32,548 nucleotides of DNA from contig JAFMDO010000012.1 of NCBI GenBank assembly GCA_017857245.1, positions 1 through 32,548 on the forward strand, in the 5' to 3' direction. Shown here in pieces: positions 14,606 to 22,841 of the stretch; position 1 is the first letter of the stretch; every line of letters begins with the position of its first letter. A program made the translations under genes and the position numbers. The stretch is from Pontimonas sp. GTDB lineage: Bacteria > Actinomycetota > Actinomycetes > Actinomycetales > Microbacteriaceae. The notes beneath the pieces were generated by a model. The model saw only the letters and a program-made list of their open reading frames with translations, made no database searches and was not told the origin of the DNA.

Positions 14606-16000
14606 TTAGCGGCTAGTCCGCGGCGGTGCTTTCACAAAGAGGAGCATGATGCCGCCCACCAGCAGAACCAGCGAGATGCCGAGAAGGCCAAACAATGTTT
14701 GGTTGGCAGCCAGAGCGATGAAAAGACCCCAGGCCAAGGAGGCCATCCAGCCAGCGGCGCGACCCGTTGTGGCATAGAGCCCAAAGACCTCTCCCTCTTT
14801 CCCTGCCGGTGTTACCCGCGCAAGGAAGGACCGCGATGCGGCTTGCGCGGGTCCCACAAATGCCGCCAGAACCAGACCTGCCGCCCAGAACATGGGAGTT
14901 CCTAGGTCGACCAAGAAAAAAACAGAAAGCGTGCAGGCAACGAGGCCGAAGACGGACACGACGATGACCTTCTTAGGACCAAAGCGGTCATCGAGTCTCC
15001 CCGCCAGGATGGTCGCAACGCCTGCCACAATATTGAGCGCAATTCCAAAAATGACAAGGTCAGTGAAGGTAAACCCAAAAACAATGCTTGCAATCACAGA
15101 TCCGAAGACGAAGACTGCGGAGAGCCCGTCTCGATAAACAGCGCTGGCCAGCAGGAACCAGAAGGTAGGCCGGCTCTCCTTCCAGAGCCGCACGACACTC
15201 GTGCGTAACTCCACGTAGCTGCGGAAAAAGCCCACTTTCTCCGCAGCAGTGAGTTTGGGGGGCTCGGGAACATTGATGAAAATCGGAATCGCAAAAATGA
15301 TGGTCCAGATCGTGGCCCCGAACGCAATCAGCTGGAACGTGGATGCAAGCTCCCCATCCAAGACACCACCCAGGATGAGCCCCACCACGGCAGCCAAGGC
15401 GATGATTCCTCCGAGATAGCCGAAGCCCCAGCCCAAACCGGAGACTTTCCCGACGGTCTTTGGTGTGGAGATAGAGACCAGAAGGGCGTTGTAGCTGACC
15501 CCGGCAATTTCAGAAAAGATGCTGCCCACCGCAATCAGGGCGACACCCATCCAGAACCATTCAGCACCGGGCTGAACAAACACCATCCCCACTTGAGCGG
15601 CGACGAGCAGAGCCGTAAACAATAAAAGCTGGGTCTTCTGCTGGCCGGCTCGATCGGCACGTTGGCCGAGAACTGGGGCGAGGAGCGCAATCAGGAGACC
15701 GGCTACGGTGATGCCGTATCCCAAGTTGCTGGCGAGCTGACCGAGAGCAGCAGCCTCACCGGCTGTTCCGACGACATCAGGGTCAACAAAGAACACACTG
15801 GTCAAGTAGCTCGGAACCCAGACGAAGGTGATGAGCACAGTATTGAAAGGCTGTGTAGCCCAATCCCAGAAAGCCCACGACCACACCCGCTTGCGAGGGA
15901 TAGTCTTCCCCTCGTTTTTTGCGAGACCCACTACGGGCAGGGCGTCAGTGTCGGTAAAGAAGGAGGGAGTGCCTTGCTCGGGTGAACCGTCTTTGGTCAT
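14606..16000 (-). CDS. MFS transporter, UMF1/Atg22-like family
   Basis: Twelve-helix inner-membrane transporter of about 464 residues; substrate unknown. The N-terminal VWSWAFWDWATQPFNTVL (residues 39-56) is the hallmark of the UMF1/Atg22-like group. The centre has a cytoplasmic loop after helix 6 (EPPKLTAAEKVGFFRS) and helix 7 onward follows. The ATG at 15998-16000 is preceded by TACGGT-N6, a leaderless pattern. The open frame runs 43 codons further upstream, but that extension would cover two of the dnaK operator sites and has a hydrophilic, non-family sequence, so I reject it. A remnant of a paralogue lies directly downstream. Confidence 0.85.
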   Translation of the reverse strand: MTKDGSPEQGTPSFFTDTDALPVVGLAKNEGKTIPRKRVWSWAFWDWATQPFNTVLITFVWVPSYLTSVFFVDPDVVGTAGEAAALGQLASNLGYGITVAGLLIALLAPVLGQRADRAGQQKTQLLLFTALLVAAQVGMVFVQPGAEWFWMGVALIAVGSIFSEIAGVSYNALLVSISTPKTVGKVSGLGWGFGYLGGIIALAAVVGLILGGVLDGELASTFQLIAFGATIWTIIFAIPIFINVPEPPKLTAAEKVGFFRSYVELRTSVVRLWKESRPTFWFLLASAVYRDGLSAVFVFGSVIASIVFGFTFTDLVIFGIALNIVAGVATILAGRLDDRFGPKKVIVVSVFGLVACTLSVFFLVDLGTPMFWAAGLVLAAFVGPAQAASRSFLARVTPAGKEGEVFGLYATTGRAAGWMASLAWGLFIALAANQTLFGLLGISLVLLVGGIMLLFVKAPPRTSR

Positions 16001-16006
16001 GAGAAA

Positions 16007-16012
16007 ACCGTA
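16007..16012 (-). promoter_or_regulatory. -10 box of a leaderless promoter for the MFS transporter
   Basis: On the minus strand: TACGGT, six bases (tttctc), then ATG. It fixes the transporter start at 16000 and leaves about 55 bases before the first HAIR-like site of the divergent dnaK operon. Confidence 0.55.
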
Positions 16013-16067
16013 GCCCTTTTTGGCAAAATTTGGGTCAAGAGAGACCCACAATTGTGACGGAGAAGAA

Positions 16068-16088
16068 TATGAGCCCTCTTGACTCATA
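16068..16088. promoter_or_regulatory. HAIR-like HspR operator 1
   Basis: TATGAGC, seven bases, ACTCATA: 6 of 7 symmetric positions pair. It matches the HAIR layout (CTTGAGT-N7-ACTCAAG) in spacing and in the central GAG/CTC cores. This is the most MFS-proximal of three sites. Confidence 0.6.
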
Positions 16089-16102
16089 TTTTTCCTACCG
16101 AA

Positions 16103-16123
16103 CTTGACAAAGGTCAACTCATA
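16103..16123. promoter_or_regulatory. HAIR-like HspR operator 2
   Basis: CTTGACA, seven bases, ACTCATA. Each half matches the HAIR consensus at 5 of 7 bases, with the exact 7-base spacing. Confidence 0.65.
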
Positions 16124-16130
16124 TTGCAAA

Positions 16131-16151
16131 CTTGAGTCTTATCGGCTCATA
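16131..16151. promoter_or_regulatory. HAIR-like HspR operator 3, overlapping the dnaK promoter
   Basis: CTTGAGT, seven bases, GCTCATA. The left half is a perfect HAIR half-site. It overlaps the probable dnaK -10 (TATAAG, 16149-16154; possible -35 TTGCAA at 16124-16129), so bound HspR would block RNA polymerase. Confidence 0.7.
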
Positions 16152-16185
16152 TAAGAGCATCGAAACAACGTAAGGAGCAGGCCAG

Positions 16186-18042
16186 ATGGCACGCGCAGTA
16201 GGAATTGACCTCGGAACCACCAACTCGGTGGTGGCCGTACTCGAAGGTGGAGAACCCACCGTAATCGCCAACGCAGAAGGTTTGAGGACCACTCCCTCTG
16301 TCGTGGCATACACCAAAGATGGCGAAATCCTCGTGGGAGAAACCGCGAAGCGCCAAGCAGTGACCAACGTCGACCGCACCATTTCTTCCGTCAAGCGCCA
16401 CATGGGCACCGACTGGAAGCAGGAAATCGACGACAAGAAGTACACTCCCCAGGAAATTTCCTCGAGGATTCTTGCAAAGCTCAAGCGCGATGCAGAGCAG
16501 TACCTGGGTGAACCCGTCACGGACGCCGTCATTACGGTTCCTGCATACTTCAATGACGCAGAGCGTCAAGCAACCAAGGAAGCCGGAGAGATCTCCGGCC
16601 TCACCGTGTTGCGCATCATCAACGAGCCCACCGCCGCAGCACTGGCCTATGGCTTGGACAAGGGTAAAGAAGACGAACTCATCTTGGTCTTTGACCTTGG
16701 CGGGGGAACCTTTGACGTATCCCTGCTCGAAGTGGGTAAGGATGAAGACTTCTCGACCATCCAAGTTCGCTCCACCTCCGGCGACAACCGACTCGGTGGC
16801 GATGACTGGGACGAGCGGGTCGTGGATTACTTGGCCACCCGGTTCAAAGAGACCACCGGAGTGGATGTCTCAAAAGACAAAATCGCCAAGCAGCGTTTGA
16901 AAGAAGCTGCTGAGCAGGCGAAGAAAGAGCTTTCGACCGCCACCAGCACCCAGATTGCGCTGCCCTACCTGTCCTTGACAGAGAGTGGACCAGCCAACCT
17001 GGACGAGACCCTTACCCGTGCGAAGTTCGAAGAGCTCACCAAAGACCTTCTCGAGCGCACGAAGAAGCCCTTCACTGATGTCATCAAAGAAGCAGGTGTC
17101 AAGCTCGCCGAGATTTCTCACGTCGTCATGGTGGGTGGCTCGACGAGGATGCCTGCGGTCACCGCTTTGGTGACCGAGCTGACCGGCGGTCGCGAACCCA
17201 ACAAGGGTGTCAACCCCGATGAGGTTGTCGCGGTGGGAGCTGCTTTGCAAGCTGGTGTGTTGGTGGGCGAGCGTAAAGACGTTCTGCTGATTGATGTCAC
17301 CCCCCTGAGCCTCGGTATCGAGACAAAGGGTGGGATCATGACCAAGCTGATCGAGCGCAACACCGCGATCCCGACCAAGCGCAGTGAAACGTTCACGACT
17401 GCTGATGATAATCAGCCCTCCGTGTCGATCCAGGTGTTCCAGGGTGAGCGCGACTTCACCAAGGACAACAAACCGCTCGGGAACTTCGAGCTGACTGATA
17501 TCGCTCCTGCCCCCCGGGGAATTCCACAGGTGGAGGTGACCTTCGACATCGATGCCAACGGTATCGTCCACGTTTCTGCCAAAGATAAGGGCACCAACAA
17601 GGAACAGTCGATGACCATCACCGGAGGTTCCTCGCTTCCCAAGGAAGACATCGAACGGATGGTTCAGGAAGCAGAAGAGCACGCTGCAGAAGACAAGAAG
17701 CGTCGCGAAGCGGCAGAAGAGCGAAACTCCTCTGAGCAGCTCGCCTACTCGGTAGAGAAGCTTCTGAAGGACAACGACGAGAAGCTGCCCGAGGACGTCA
17801 AGTCCGAAGTCCAGGCCGACCTCGATGCCCTTAAGACAGCGCTTGCGGGAGAGGACGATGCTGCCGTGAAGGCAGCAGCGGAAACTCTCAGCCAGAGCCA
17901 GACGAAACTGGGAGAGGCGCTGTATAGCCAAGAAGGCGAAGAGGCCACGGAGTCCACCGAGGCACCTGCCGAGGAGGACGAAGACATTGTCGACGCGGAG
18001 GTTGTGGAAGACGAGACCGACGACACAACCGATAAGAAGTAG
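16186..18042 (+). CDS. dnaK: Chaperone DnaK (Hsp70)
   Basis: ATP-driven chaperone that folds and rescues proteins with DnaJ and GrpE. The 618-residue protein has the phosphate-1 loop GIDLGTTNS (6-14), the actin-fold [15 protein letters not shown] and [13 protein letters not shown], the linker [16 protein letters not shown] and the substrate-binding [13 protein letters not shown]. The segment after VKRHMG is short, as in Gram-positive DnaK. The acidic tail ends in a stretch around [18 protein letters not shown] (16171-16176) precedes the ATG. The promoter carries three HAIR-like sites, so repression by the HspR encoded downstream is expected. It is the first gene of dnaK-grpE-dnaJ-hspR-clpB. 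Confidence 0.98.
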   Translation: MARAVGIDLGTTNSVVAVLEGGEPTVIANAEGLRTTPSVVAYTKDGEILVGETAKRQAVTNVDRTISSVKRHMGTDWKQEIDDKKYTPQEISSRILAKLKRDAEQYLGEPVTDAVITVPAYFNDAERQATKEAGEISGLTVLRIINEPTAAALAYGLDKGKEDELILVFDLGGGTFDVSLLEVGKDEDFSTIQVRSTSGDNRLGGDDWDERVVDYLATRFKETTGVDVSKDKIAKQRLKEAAEQAKKELSTATSTQIALPYLSLTESGPANLDETLTRAKFEELTKDLLERTKKPFTDVIKEAGVKLAEISHVVMVGGSTRMPAVTALVTELTGGREPNKGVNPDEVVAVGAALQAGVLVGERKDVLLIDVTPLSLGIETKGGIMTKLIERNTAIPTKRSETFTTADDNQPSVSIQVFQGERDFTKDNKPLGNFELTDIAPAPRGIPQVEVTFDIDANGIVHVSAKDKGTNKEQSMTITGGSSLPKEDIERMVQEAEEHAAEDKKRREAAEERNSSEQLAYSVEKLLKDNDEKLPEDVKSEVQADLDALKTALAGEDDAAVKAAAETLSQSQTKLGEALYSQEGEEATESTEAPAEEDEDIVDAEVVEDETDDTTDKK

Positions 18043-18047
18043 CCACC

Positions 18048-18641
18048 ATGGCCGACTCGCAGAAGCCGAACCCGGAGGAAGAGGAGCAAGAAACCCCTCT
18101 TTTCACCGATAAGCGCAGGGTGGATCCAGAAACGGGAGATGTTCGACCTGAGGCAGCGCAAGCTGCCTCAGGCGAGGACGTAACCGAGGAGGATATTGAA
18201 CTTCTTGCCGAAGCTGAGCGCGACCTCGTAGCGGAATACCGTGATCGGGCAGCTCGCGCAGAAGCAGAGCTTCAAAACTTCCGCATGAGGGTGGAACGCG
18301 ACCGTCAGGCGAACCGAGAGGCCGTTATTGCTGAGGTTATTCGGGGGCTTTTGCCCGTGCTGGATGACCTTGACCGCGCCGAGGTACACGGTGACCTTAC
18401 CGGTGGCCCCATGGAAATGGTGGCCCAGAAGCTTCGCTCGGCTTTTGAACGTTACGGGCTCGCACCCGTGGGAGAAGTCGGCGAAGATTTTGATCCAGCC
18501 AAGCACGAAGCGATGGTGCGGCTTCCGGAAGCGGGAGCAGAAGGCGAGACCGTCGCCGACGTGATTGAGGGCGGCTACATTTTGGGCGAGAGACTGATTC
18601 GACCCGCCAAAGTGGCGGTCAAAGTTCCTGCAGACGACTAG
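18048..18641 (+). CDS. grpE: Nucleotide exchange factor GrpE
   Basis: Dimeric exchange factor releasing ADP from DnaK. The 197-residue protein has an acidic, disordered N-terminus (1-45), a long coiled coil (about 50-100, with EAELQNFRMRVERDR) and the C-terminal beta domain. That domain shows GEDFDPAKHEAMVRLP and the closing GYILGERLIRPAKVAV. It starts 5 bases after the dnaK stop and ends 18 bases before dnaJ. The disordered N-terminal coding region contains a perfect 11-bp hairpin with a GCAA loop. Confidence 0.97.
   Translation: MADSQKPNPEEEEQETPLFTDKRRVDPETGDVRPEAAQAASGEDVTEEDIELLAEAERDLVAEYRDRAARAEAELQNFRMRVERDRQANREAVIAEVIRGLLPVLDDLDRAEVHGDLTGGPMEMVAQKLRSAFERYGLAPVGEVGEDFDPAKHEAMVRLPEAGAEGETVADVIEGGYILGERLIRPAKVAVKVPADD
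18147..18172 (+). repeat. Perfect 11-bp hairpin with GCAA tetraloop inside grpE
   Basis: CCTGAGGCAGC (18147-18157) and GCTGCCTCAGG (18162-18172) pair fully around GCAA, a GNRA-type tetraloop that would be very stable in RNA. It is about 100 bases downstream of the grpE start, in the disordered N-terminal region (residues PEAAQAASG). No T-run follows, so it is not an ordinary terminator. Confidence 0.75.
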
Positions 18642-18659
18642 ACAACAAGGAGGTGAGCC

Positions 18660-19613
18660 ATGGCTAGCCAAGATTGGTTAGAAAAAGATTTTTACAAGAT
18701 CCTCGGTGTGTCCAAAAACGCTTCAGATGCTGAAATCAAAAAGTCCTATCGCTCACTTTCTAGGAAATATCACCCCGATGTGAATCGGGACGACACCACC
18801 GCCGAAGCCCGCTTCAAAGAGGTTTCTGAGGCCTATTCGGTGTTGTCGGATAAAGACGAACGTGGCGAATACGACCAGATTCGCGCGATGCAATCCGGCG
18901 GTCCCCGGTTTAGCTCCGGCGGTTCTCAGGGTGGCTTCGAGGATGTTTTTGGCGGACGATTCGGCGGTGGAATGCCACGAAATGCCCCCTCCGGAGAGTA
19001 CGGGGATTTGTTCTCGGGTCTCTTTGGCGGAGGTGGTGGCTTTGGCGGCTATCGCGAGCCGACTAAAGGACGCGATGTTGTCTCTCGGGTGACCATCGAT
19101 CTCAAGACTGCCATTGCCGGAACAGATGTGACCCTTGAGGGGCCTGGCGGTAAGAAACTGACCGCCCGGGTGCCAGCGGGAGTAAAGGACGGGCAAAAAA
19201 TCCGGCTGCGTGGCAAAGGTCACCCAAGCCCCGATGGCGGCAAGCCTGGTGATGTCATCATCACCGTAGGCGTTCCGAAACATCAGATTTATGGCCGCGA
19301 TGGTGACCACCTTCGCATTGAGGTCCCGATTACTTTTGGGGAAGCAACACTGGGCGCCACGATCGAGGTGCCAACCATCGATGGTGATGTGGTGAAGGTC
19401 AAAGTCCCACCAGGAACACCGGGTGGAAAAGTCCTTCGCGTCAAGGGCAGAGGAGTCCGTGGTGGGGCCGCGTTGGGAGATTTGCTTGTAGAACTCCAGG
19501 TTGCTGTCCCCTCCCATCTCTCCGGCGCTGCGAAAGCGCACTTGGAAAAACTCATGTCATCTCTGCCGAAAGAAAATCCCCGTGAGGACCTGCTCAAGCG
19601 AGCCAAAGGTTAG
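18660..19613 (+). CDS. dnaJ: DnaJ-type co-chaperone without zinc fingers (type II, CbpA-like)
   Basis: J-domain co-chaperone that delivers substrates and stimulates DnaK ATPase. The 317-residue protein has the J-domain at 10-70 with the catalytic HPD at 38-40 (KYHPDVN). A Gly/Phe-rich linker follows (about 80-135), then two C-terminal substrate-binding beta domains. The four CxxCxGxG zinc repeats of type I DnaJ are absent, and the protein has no cysteine. A full-length zinc-finger DnaJ may be encoded elsewhere. GGAGGTG lies just before the ATG. The stop is 4 bases before the hspR ATG. Confidence 0.93.
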   Translation: MASQDWLEKDFYKILGVSKNASDAEIKKSYRSLSRKYHPDVNRDDTTAEARFKEVSEAYSVLSDKDERGEYDQIRAMQSGGPRFSSGGSQGGFEDVFGGRFGGGMPRNAPSGEYGDLFSGLFGGGGGFGGYREPTKGRDVVSRVTIDLKTAIAGTDVTLEGPGGKKLTARVPAGVKDGQKIRLRGKGHPSPDGGKPGDVIITVGVPKHQIYGRDGDHLRIEVPITFGEATLGATIEVPTIDGDVVKVKVPPGTPGGKVLRVKGRGVRGGAALGDLLVELQVAVPSHLSGAAKAHLEKLMSSLPKENPREDLLKRAKG

Positions 19614-19617
19614 GTGA

Positions 19618-20064
19618 ATGATGGATGAGCTAACGCCTCTTTTCTCGATCACTGCTGCCGCAGAGCTCGCGGGAATGCACCCGCAAACCCTTCGGCAATA
19701 TGACCGGCTCGGTCTGGTGTCCCCCACGAGGACTGCGGGCCGCACCAGGCGCTATTCGATGAAAGACGTCGTCCAGCTCCGGGAAGTTCAGCGCCTGAGT
19801 TCTGAGGGCCTCAATCTTGAAGGAATCAAGCGGATTGTGGAGCTTGAGGAACACGTCACCACATTAACTCAGCGCGTGCGTGATTTGGAAGGTGCACTCG
19901 CCGACGAAATGCTTGCCCGTTCGGGACGCCGCGTCTTCGCCGCGGGCTCCGAAGGCGATGTCATCCCGCTTCGACCGGGCGAAAGAGCAAAGAGAGCAAC
20001 CCAAGTCGTGGTCTGGAACCCCTTGCGGGGGATACTTCCCCCGACACGCAGTGATGATTCATAA
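19618..20064 (+). CDS. hspR: Heat-shock repressor HspR (MerR family)
   Basis: MerR-type repressor of the dnaK operon, binding HAIR inverted repeats with DnaK as co-repressor in Streptomyces. In the 148-residue protein the HTH reads [31 protein letters not shown] (about 9-40), then [18 protein letters not shown] and [15 protein letters not shown], leading into a coiled coil. The basic C-terminal [11 protein letters not shown] resembles the conserved HspR tail. ATG codons at 19618 and 19621 are both possible. Its presence in the operon it is expected to repress forms a feedback loop. HAIR-like sites are visible before dnaK. Confidence 0.95.
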   Translation: MMDELTPLFSITAAAELAGMHPQTLRQYDRLGLVSPTRTAGRTRRYSMKDVVQLREVQRLSSEGLNLEGIKRIVELEEHVTTLTQRVRDLEGALADEMLARSGRRVFAAGSEGDVIPLRPGERAKRATQVVVWNPLRGILPPTRSDDS

Positions 20065-20075
20065 AGGAGGCGACA

Positions 20076-22223
20076 ATGCCCAACGGTAATCCTCAACAAG
20101 AAGAGCAGAAAAGCGCTTTAGAGCAGTATGGAATGAACCTGACCGATATCGCGCGGGAAGGCAAGCTGGACCCCGTTATTGGCCGCGATGCCGAAATCCG
20201 CAGGGTCTCACAGGTGTTGACCAGACGCACCAAAAACAACCCCGTGTTGATTGGAGAACCAGGTGTGGGTAAAACCGCTGTTGTGGAGGGGCTTGCCCAG
20301 CGAATTGTCGCCGGCGATGTTGCCGATTCCCTCAAGGGGAAACAACTCATTTCCCTGGACATGTCCGCTCTGGTCGCGGGGGCAAAATATCGTGGCGAAT
20401 TTGAAGAGCGCCTCAAGGCCGTGCTGAAAGAAATCAACGATGCCGAAGGGGAGATCATTACGTTTGTTGATGAGCTCCATACCCTGATGGGCGCGGGAGG
20501 TGGCGAAGGATCTGTAGCAGCTGCAAACATGCTCAAACCTATGCTTGCCCGAGGGGAGCTGCGCCTGATTGGCGCAACGACTCTCAACGAATACCGGGAA
20601 TACATCGAAAAGGACGCAGCACTTGAGCGTCGTCTCCAGCAAGTCTTTGTCGGTGAGCCCAGCGTCGAAGACACCGTGGCCATCTTGCGCGGACTTAAAG
20701 AGCGCTACGAGGCACACCACAAAGTGGTGATCGCCGATAGTGCCTTGGTGTCAGCCGCCATGCTGTCCAATCGCTACATCACCTCGCGTCAGTTGCCCGA
20801 TAAGGCGATTGACCTGATCGACGAAGCTGCGAGTCGATTGAAGATGGAAATCGAGTCCTCACCTGTCGAAATTGATGAGCTTCGGCGAAGTGTCGACCGG
20901 TTGAAGATTGAAGAATTAGCGTTGAAGAAAGAAAAGGATGACGCTTCCAAAGAGCGTCTGGGAAAGCTTCGCGAAGACCTGTCGGAGAAAGAAAAAGCAC
21001 TCGCCGCGTTGCAGGAGCGGTGGGCGAAAGAAAAAGCTTCACTTCAAGGCGTGGGTGAGCTGAAGACCAAACTTTCCGAAGCCCGTATTGATCTGGATCG
21101 CGCGATGCGCGAAGGGCAGTACCAGGAAGCATCCAAGCTGAATTACGAAATCATTCCCGGAATCGAAGAAGCGATTAGCGCTGCAGAATCTGGGGAACGC
21201 AGTGACGACCGCATGGTCAATGACCAGGTAACCGATGACGACATCGCTGCCGTTGTTGCGGCCTGGACGGGTATCCCCGTGGACAAACTCACCCAGGGTG
21301 AAACTGAGCGCCTGCTCCACCTCGAGGCGGAGCTGGCCAAACGATTGGTGGGACAAAAAGAAGCCGTGACTGCGGTCAGCGACGCGGTTCGCCGCACCAG
21401 AGCCGGCCTCAGCGACCCCGGTCGCCCCACCGGTTCATTCCTTTTCCTCGGTCCCACCGGGGTGGGAAAGACGGAGCTCGCCAAAGCACTCGCGGATTAT
21501 CTCTTTGATGATGAGAAAGCGTTGGTGCGTATCGATATGAGCGAGTACGGCGAGAAATTCTCTGTCTCGCGCCTCATTGGTGCGCCTCCCGGATACGTGG
21601 GATATGAGCAGGGTGGTCAGCTGACCGAAGCTGTGCGCCGCAGGCCCTATTCCGTGATCCTTCTGGACGAAGTGGAGAAGGCCCACCCAGAGGTGTTTGA
21701 TTTGCTCCTCCAGGTGCTTGATGATGGTCGACTAACGGATGGTCAAGGTCGAACCGTTGACTTCCGGAACACGATATTGATACTCACCTCAAACCTCGGC
21801 TCCAGCTACCTGACGGATCAGTCCTTGGCCTGGGAAGACAAATTATCTGCGGTCAACCAGGAGGTTCGGAAAGCATTCAAGCCTGAGTTTGTGAACCGAC
21901 TCGATGACATCGTGGTGTTTTCCACCTTGACCAGCTCTGACCTGGGGCAGATCGTGGAAATCACCGTCGATCGGTTGCAGAAACGCTTGAGTGAGCGCCG
22001 ATTGGAGCTTGCCGTGACCCCCGCCGCCCGATTGTGGCTGGCAGAGAATGGCTATGACCCGATTTATGGCGCACGACCGCTGCGCCGGCTGATGCAAAAA
22101 GAAATCGATGACAAGTTGGCACAAGCCCTCTTGGGTGGCGCCATTCATGATGGAGACACTGTTCGTGTCGATTTGCTCGAGGACAAATCCGGTCTGGTTG
22201 TGGAACCCTTCAGCTTGGACTGA
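20076..22223 (+). CDS. clpB: Disaggregase ClpB lacking the N-terminal Clp N domain
   Basis: Hexameric AAA+ chaperone that extracts proteins from aggregates with DnaK. At 715 residues it is about 140 shorter than standard ClpB. After a 15-residue lead it enters directly at [19 protein letters not shown]. It has Walker A1 GEPGVGKT (60-67), Walker B1 ITFVDE (128-133), the coiled-coil M domain (about 265-395), Walker A2 GPTGVGKT (459-466) and Walker B2 VILLDE (527-532). The pore loop KYRGEFE and second-ring [10 protein letters not shown] are intact. AAGGAGG (20063-20069) supports the ATG at 20076, and the frame upstream holds no N domain. Last gene of the HspR operon. Confidence 0.96.
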   Translation: MPNGNPQQEEQKSALEQYGMNLTDIAREGKLDPVIGRDAEIRRVSQVLTRRTKNNPVLIGEPGVGKTAVVEGLAQRIVAGDVADSLKGKQLISLDMSALVAGAKYRGEFEERLKAVLKEINDAEGEIITFVDELHTLMGAGGGEGSVAAANMLKPMLARGELRLIGATTLNEYREYIEKDAALERRLQQVFVGEPSVEDTVAILRGLKERYEAHHKVVIADSALVSAAMLSNRYITSRQLPDKAIDLIDEAASRLKMEIESSPVEIDELRRSVDRLKIEELALKKEKDDASKERLGKLREDLSEKEKALAALQERWAKEKASLQGVGELKTKLSEARIDLDRAMREGQYQEASKLNYEIIPGIEEAISAAESGERSDDRMVNDQVTDDDIAAVVAAWTGIPVDKLTQGETERLLHLEAELAKRLVGQKEAVTAVSDAVRRTRAGLSDPGRPTGSFLFLGPTGVGKTELAKALADYLFDDEKALVRIDMSEYGEKFSVSRLIGAPPGYVGYEQGGQLTEAVRRRPYSVILLDEVEKAHPEVFDLLLQVLDDGRLTDGQGRTVDFRNTILILTSNLGSSYLTDQSLAWEDKLSAVNQEVRKAFKPEFVNRLDDIVVFSTLTSSDLGQIVEITVDRLQKRLSERRLELAVTPAARLWLAENGYDPIYGARPLRRLMQKEIDDKLAQALLGGAIHDGDTVRVDLLEDKSGLVVEPFSLD

Positions 22224-22259
22224 GACGATAGAGAGTTCTCGCGAAAGGCACCCTTAGAC

Positions 22260-22841
22260 ATGACCGAACAAAACTCTGACCACAGTTTCCCCCTCAGCGA
22301 TGTTGTGGCAAAGAGATGGAGCCCTCGAGCCTATTCGAGCACGCATGTCTTGAGCGCCAAAGATTTAGGCCCCTGCTTTGAGGCAGCCAGGTGGTCGCCC
22401 TCCTCCGGGAACTCACAACCGTGGAGCTTCGTCGTGGGGTTTCGAGGAGACGAACTTTTCTCCGCCATGGTCGCTTCAATGGCAGAGGGGAATGCCATCT
22501 GGGCCACCCACGCGAGCGCTGTTGTCGCAAACATCACTATGACCCATTCGGCAGAGGGAAAAGCGTTGTCTCACGCCCTGTATGACTTAGGGCAGGCAGT
22601 CTCACATTTCAGCATTCAGGCCACCGCGGAAGATCTGCTCGTCCACCAAATGGGTGGATTCAACTCTCCCGAGCTTGGCGAGACCCTGGGCCTGGCGGAC
22701 AATTTCACCGTAGTCACCTTGATGACGGTCGGTGTTCTCGGCGATATCGCTGATCTGTCCGAGAAACTGCAAGACCGTGAGAGGGCTCCGCGAGTGCGCA
22801 AACCGCTCTCAGAGATTGTCATCCAAGGAGCCAGTTACTGA
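22260..22841 (+). CDS. Nitroreductase-family FMN oxidoreductase
   Basis: NAD(P)H-dependent flavoenzyme of 193 residues; physiological substrate unknown. KRWSPRAYSS near residue 18-27 and AARWSPSSGNSQPWSFVV (about 43-60) are the FMN-binding signatures of the family. The C-terminal VTLMTVGVLGD and RVRKPLSEIV also fit. A weak SD (GAAAGG) lies some 11 bases before the ATG. It follows clpB by 36 bases with no terminator visible, so read-through from the heat-shock operon is conceivable. The stop overlaps the convergent aldolase gene by 7 bases. Confidence 0.9.
   Translation: MTEQNSDHSFPLSDVVAKRWSPRAYSSTHVLSAKDLGPCFEAARWSPSSGNSQPWSFVVGFRGDELFSAMVASMAEGNAIWATHASAVVANITMTHSAEGKALSHALYDLGQAVSHFSIQATAEDLLVHQMGGFNSPELGETLGLADNFTVVTLMTVGVLGDIADLSEKLQDRERAPRVRKPLSEIVIQGASY

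Noticed and set aside
16001-16129. A 43-codon N-terminal extension of the MFS transporter
   Set aside because: It would cover the HAIR-like sites 1 and 2 and encode a hydrophilic non-family segment. TACGGT-N6-ATG marks the start at 16000.
16870-17931. A 353-codon open frame antisense to dnaK
   Set aside because: It lies wholly within dnaK, has no ribosome binding site or recognisable motif, and its composition is what the dnaK codon pattern gives on the other strand. Similar long shadow frames occur opposite clpB, dnaJ, crtI and CopD-CtaG.
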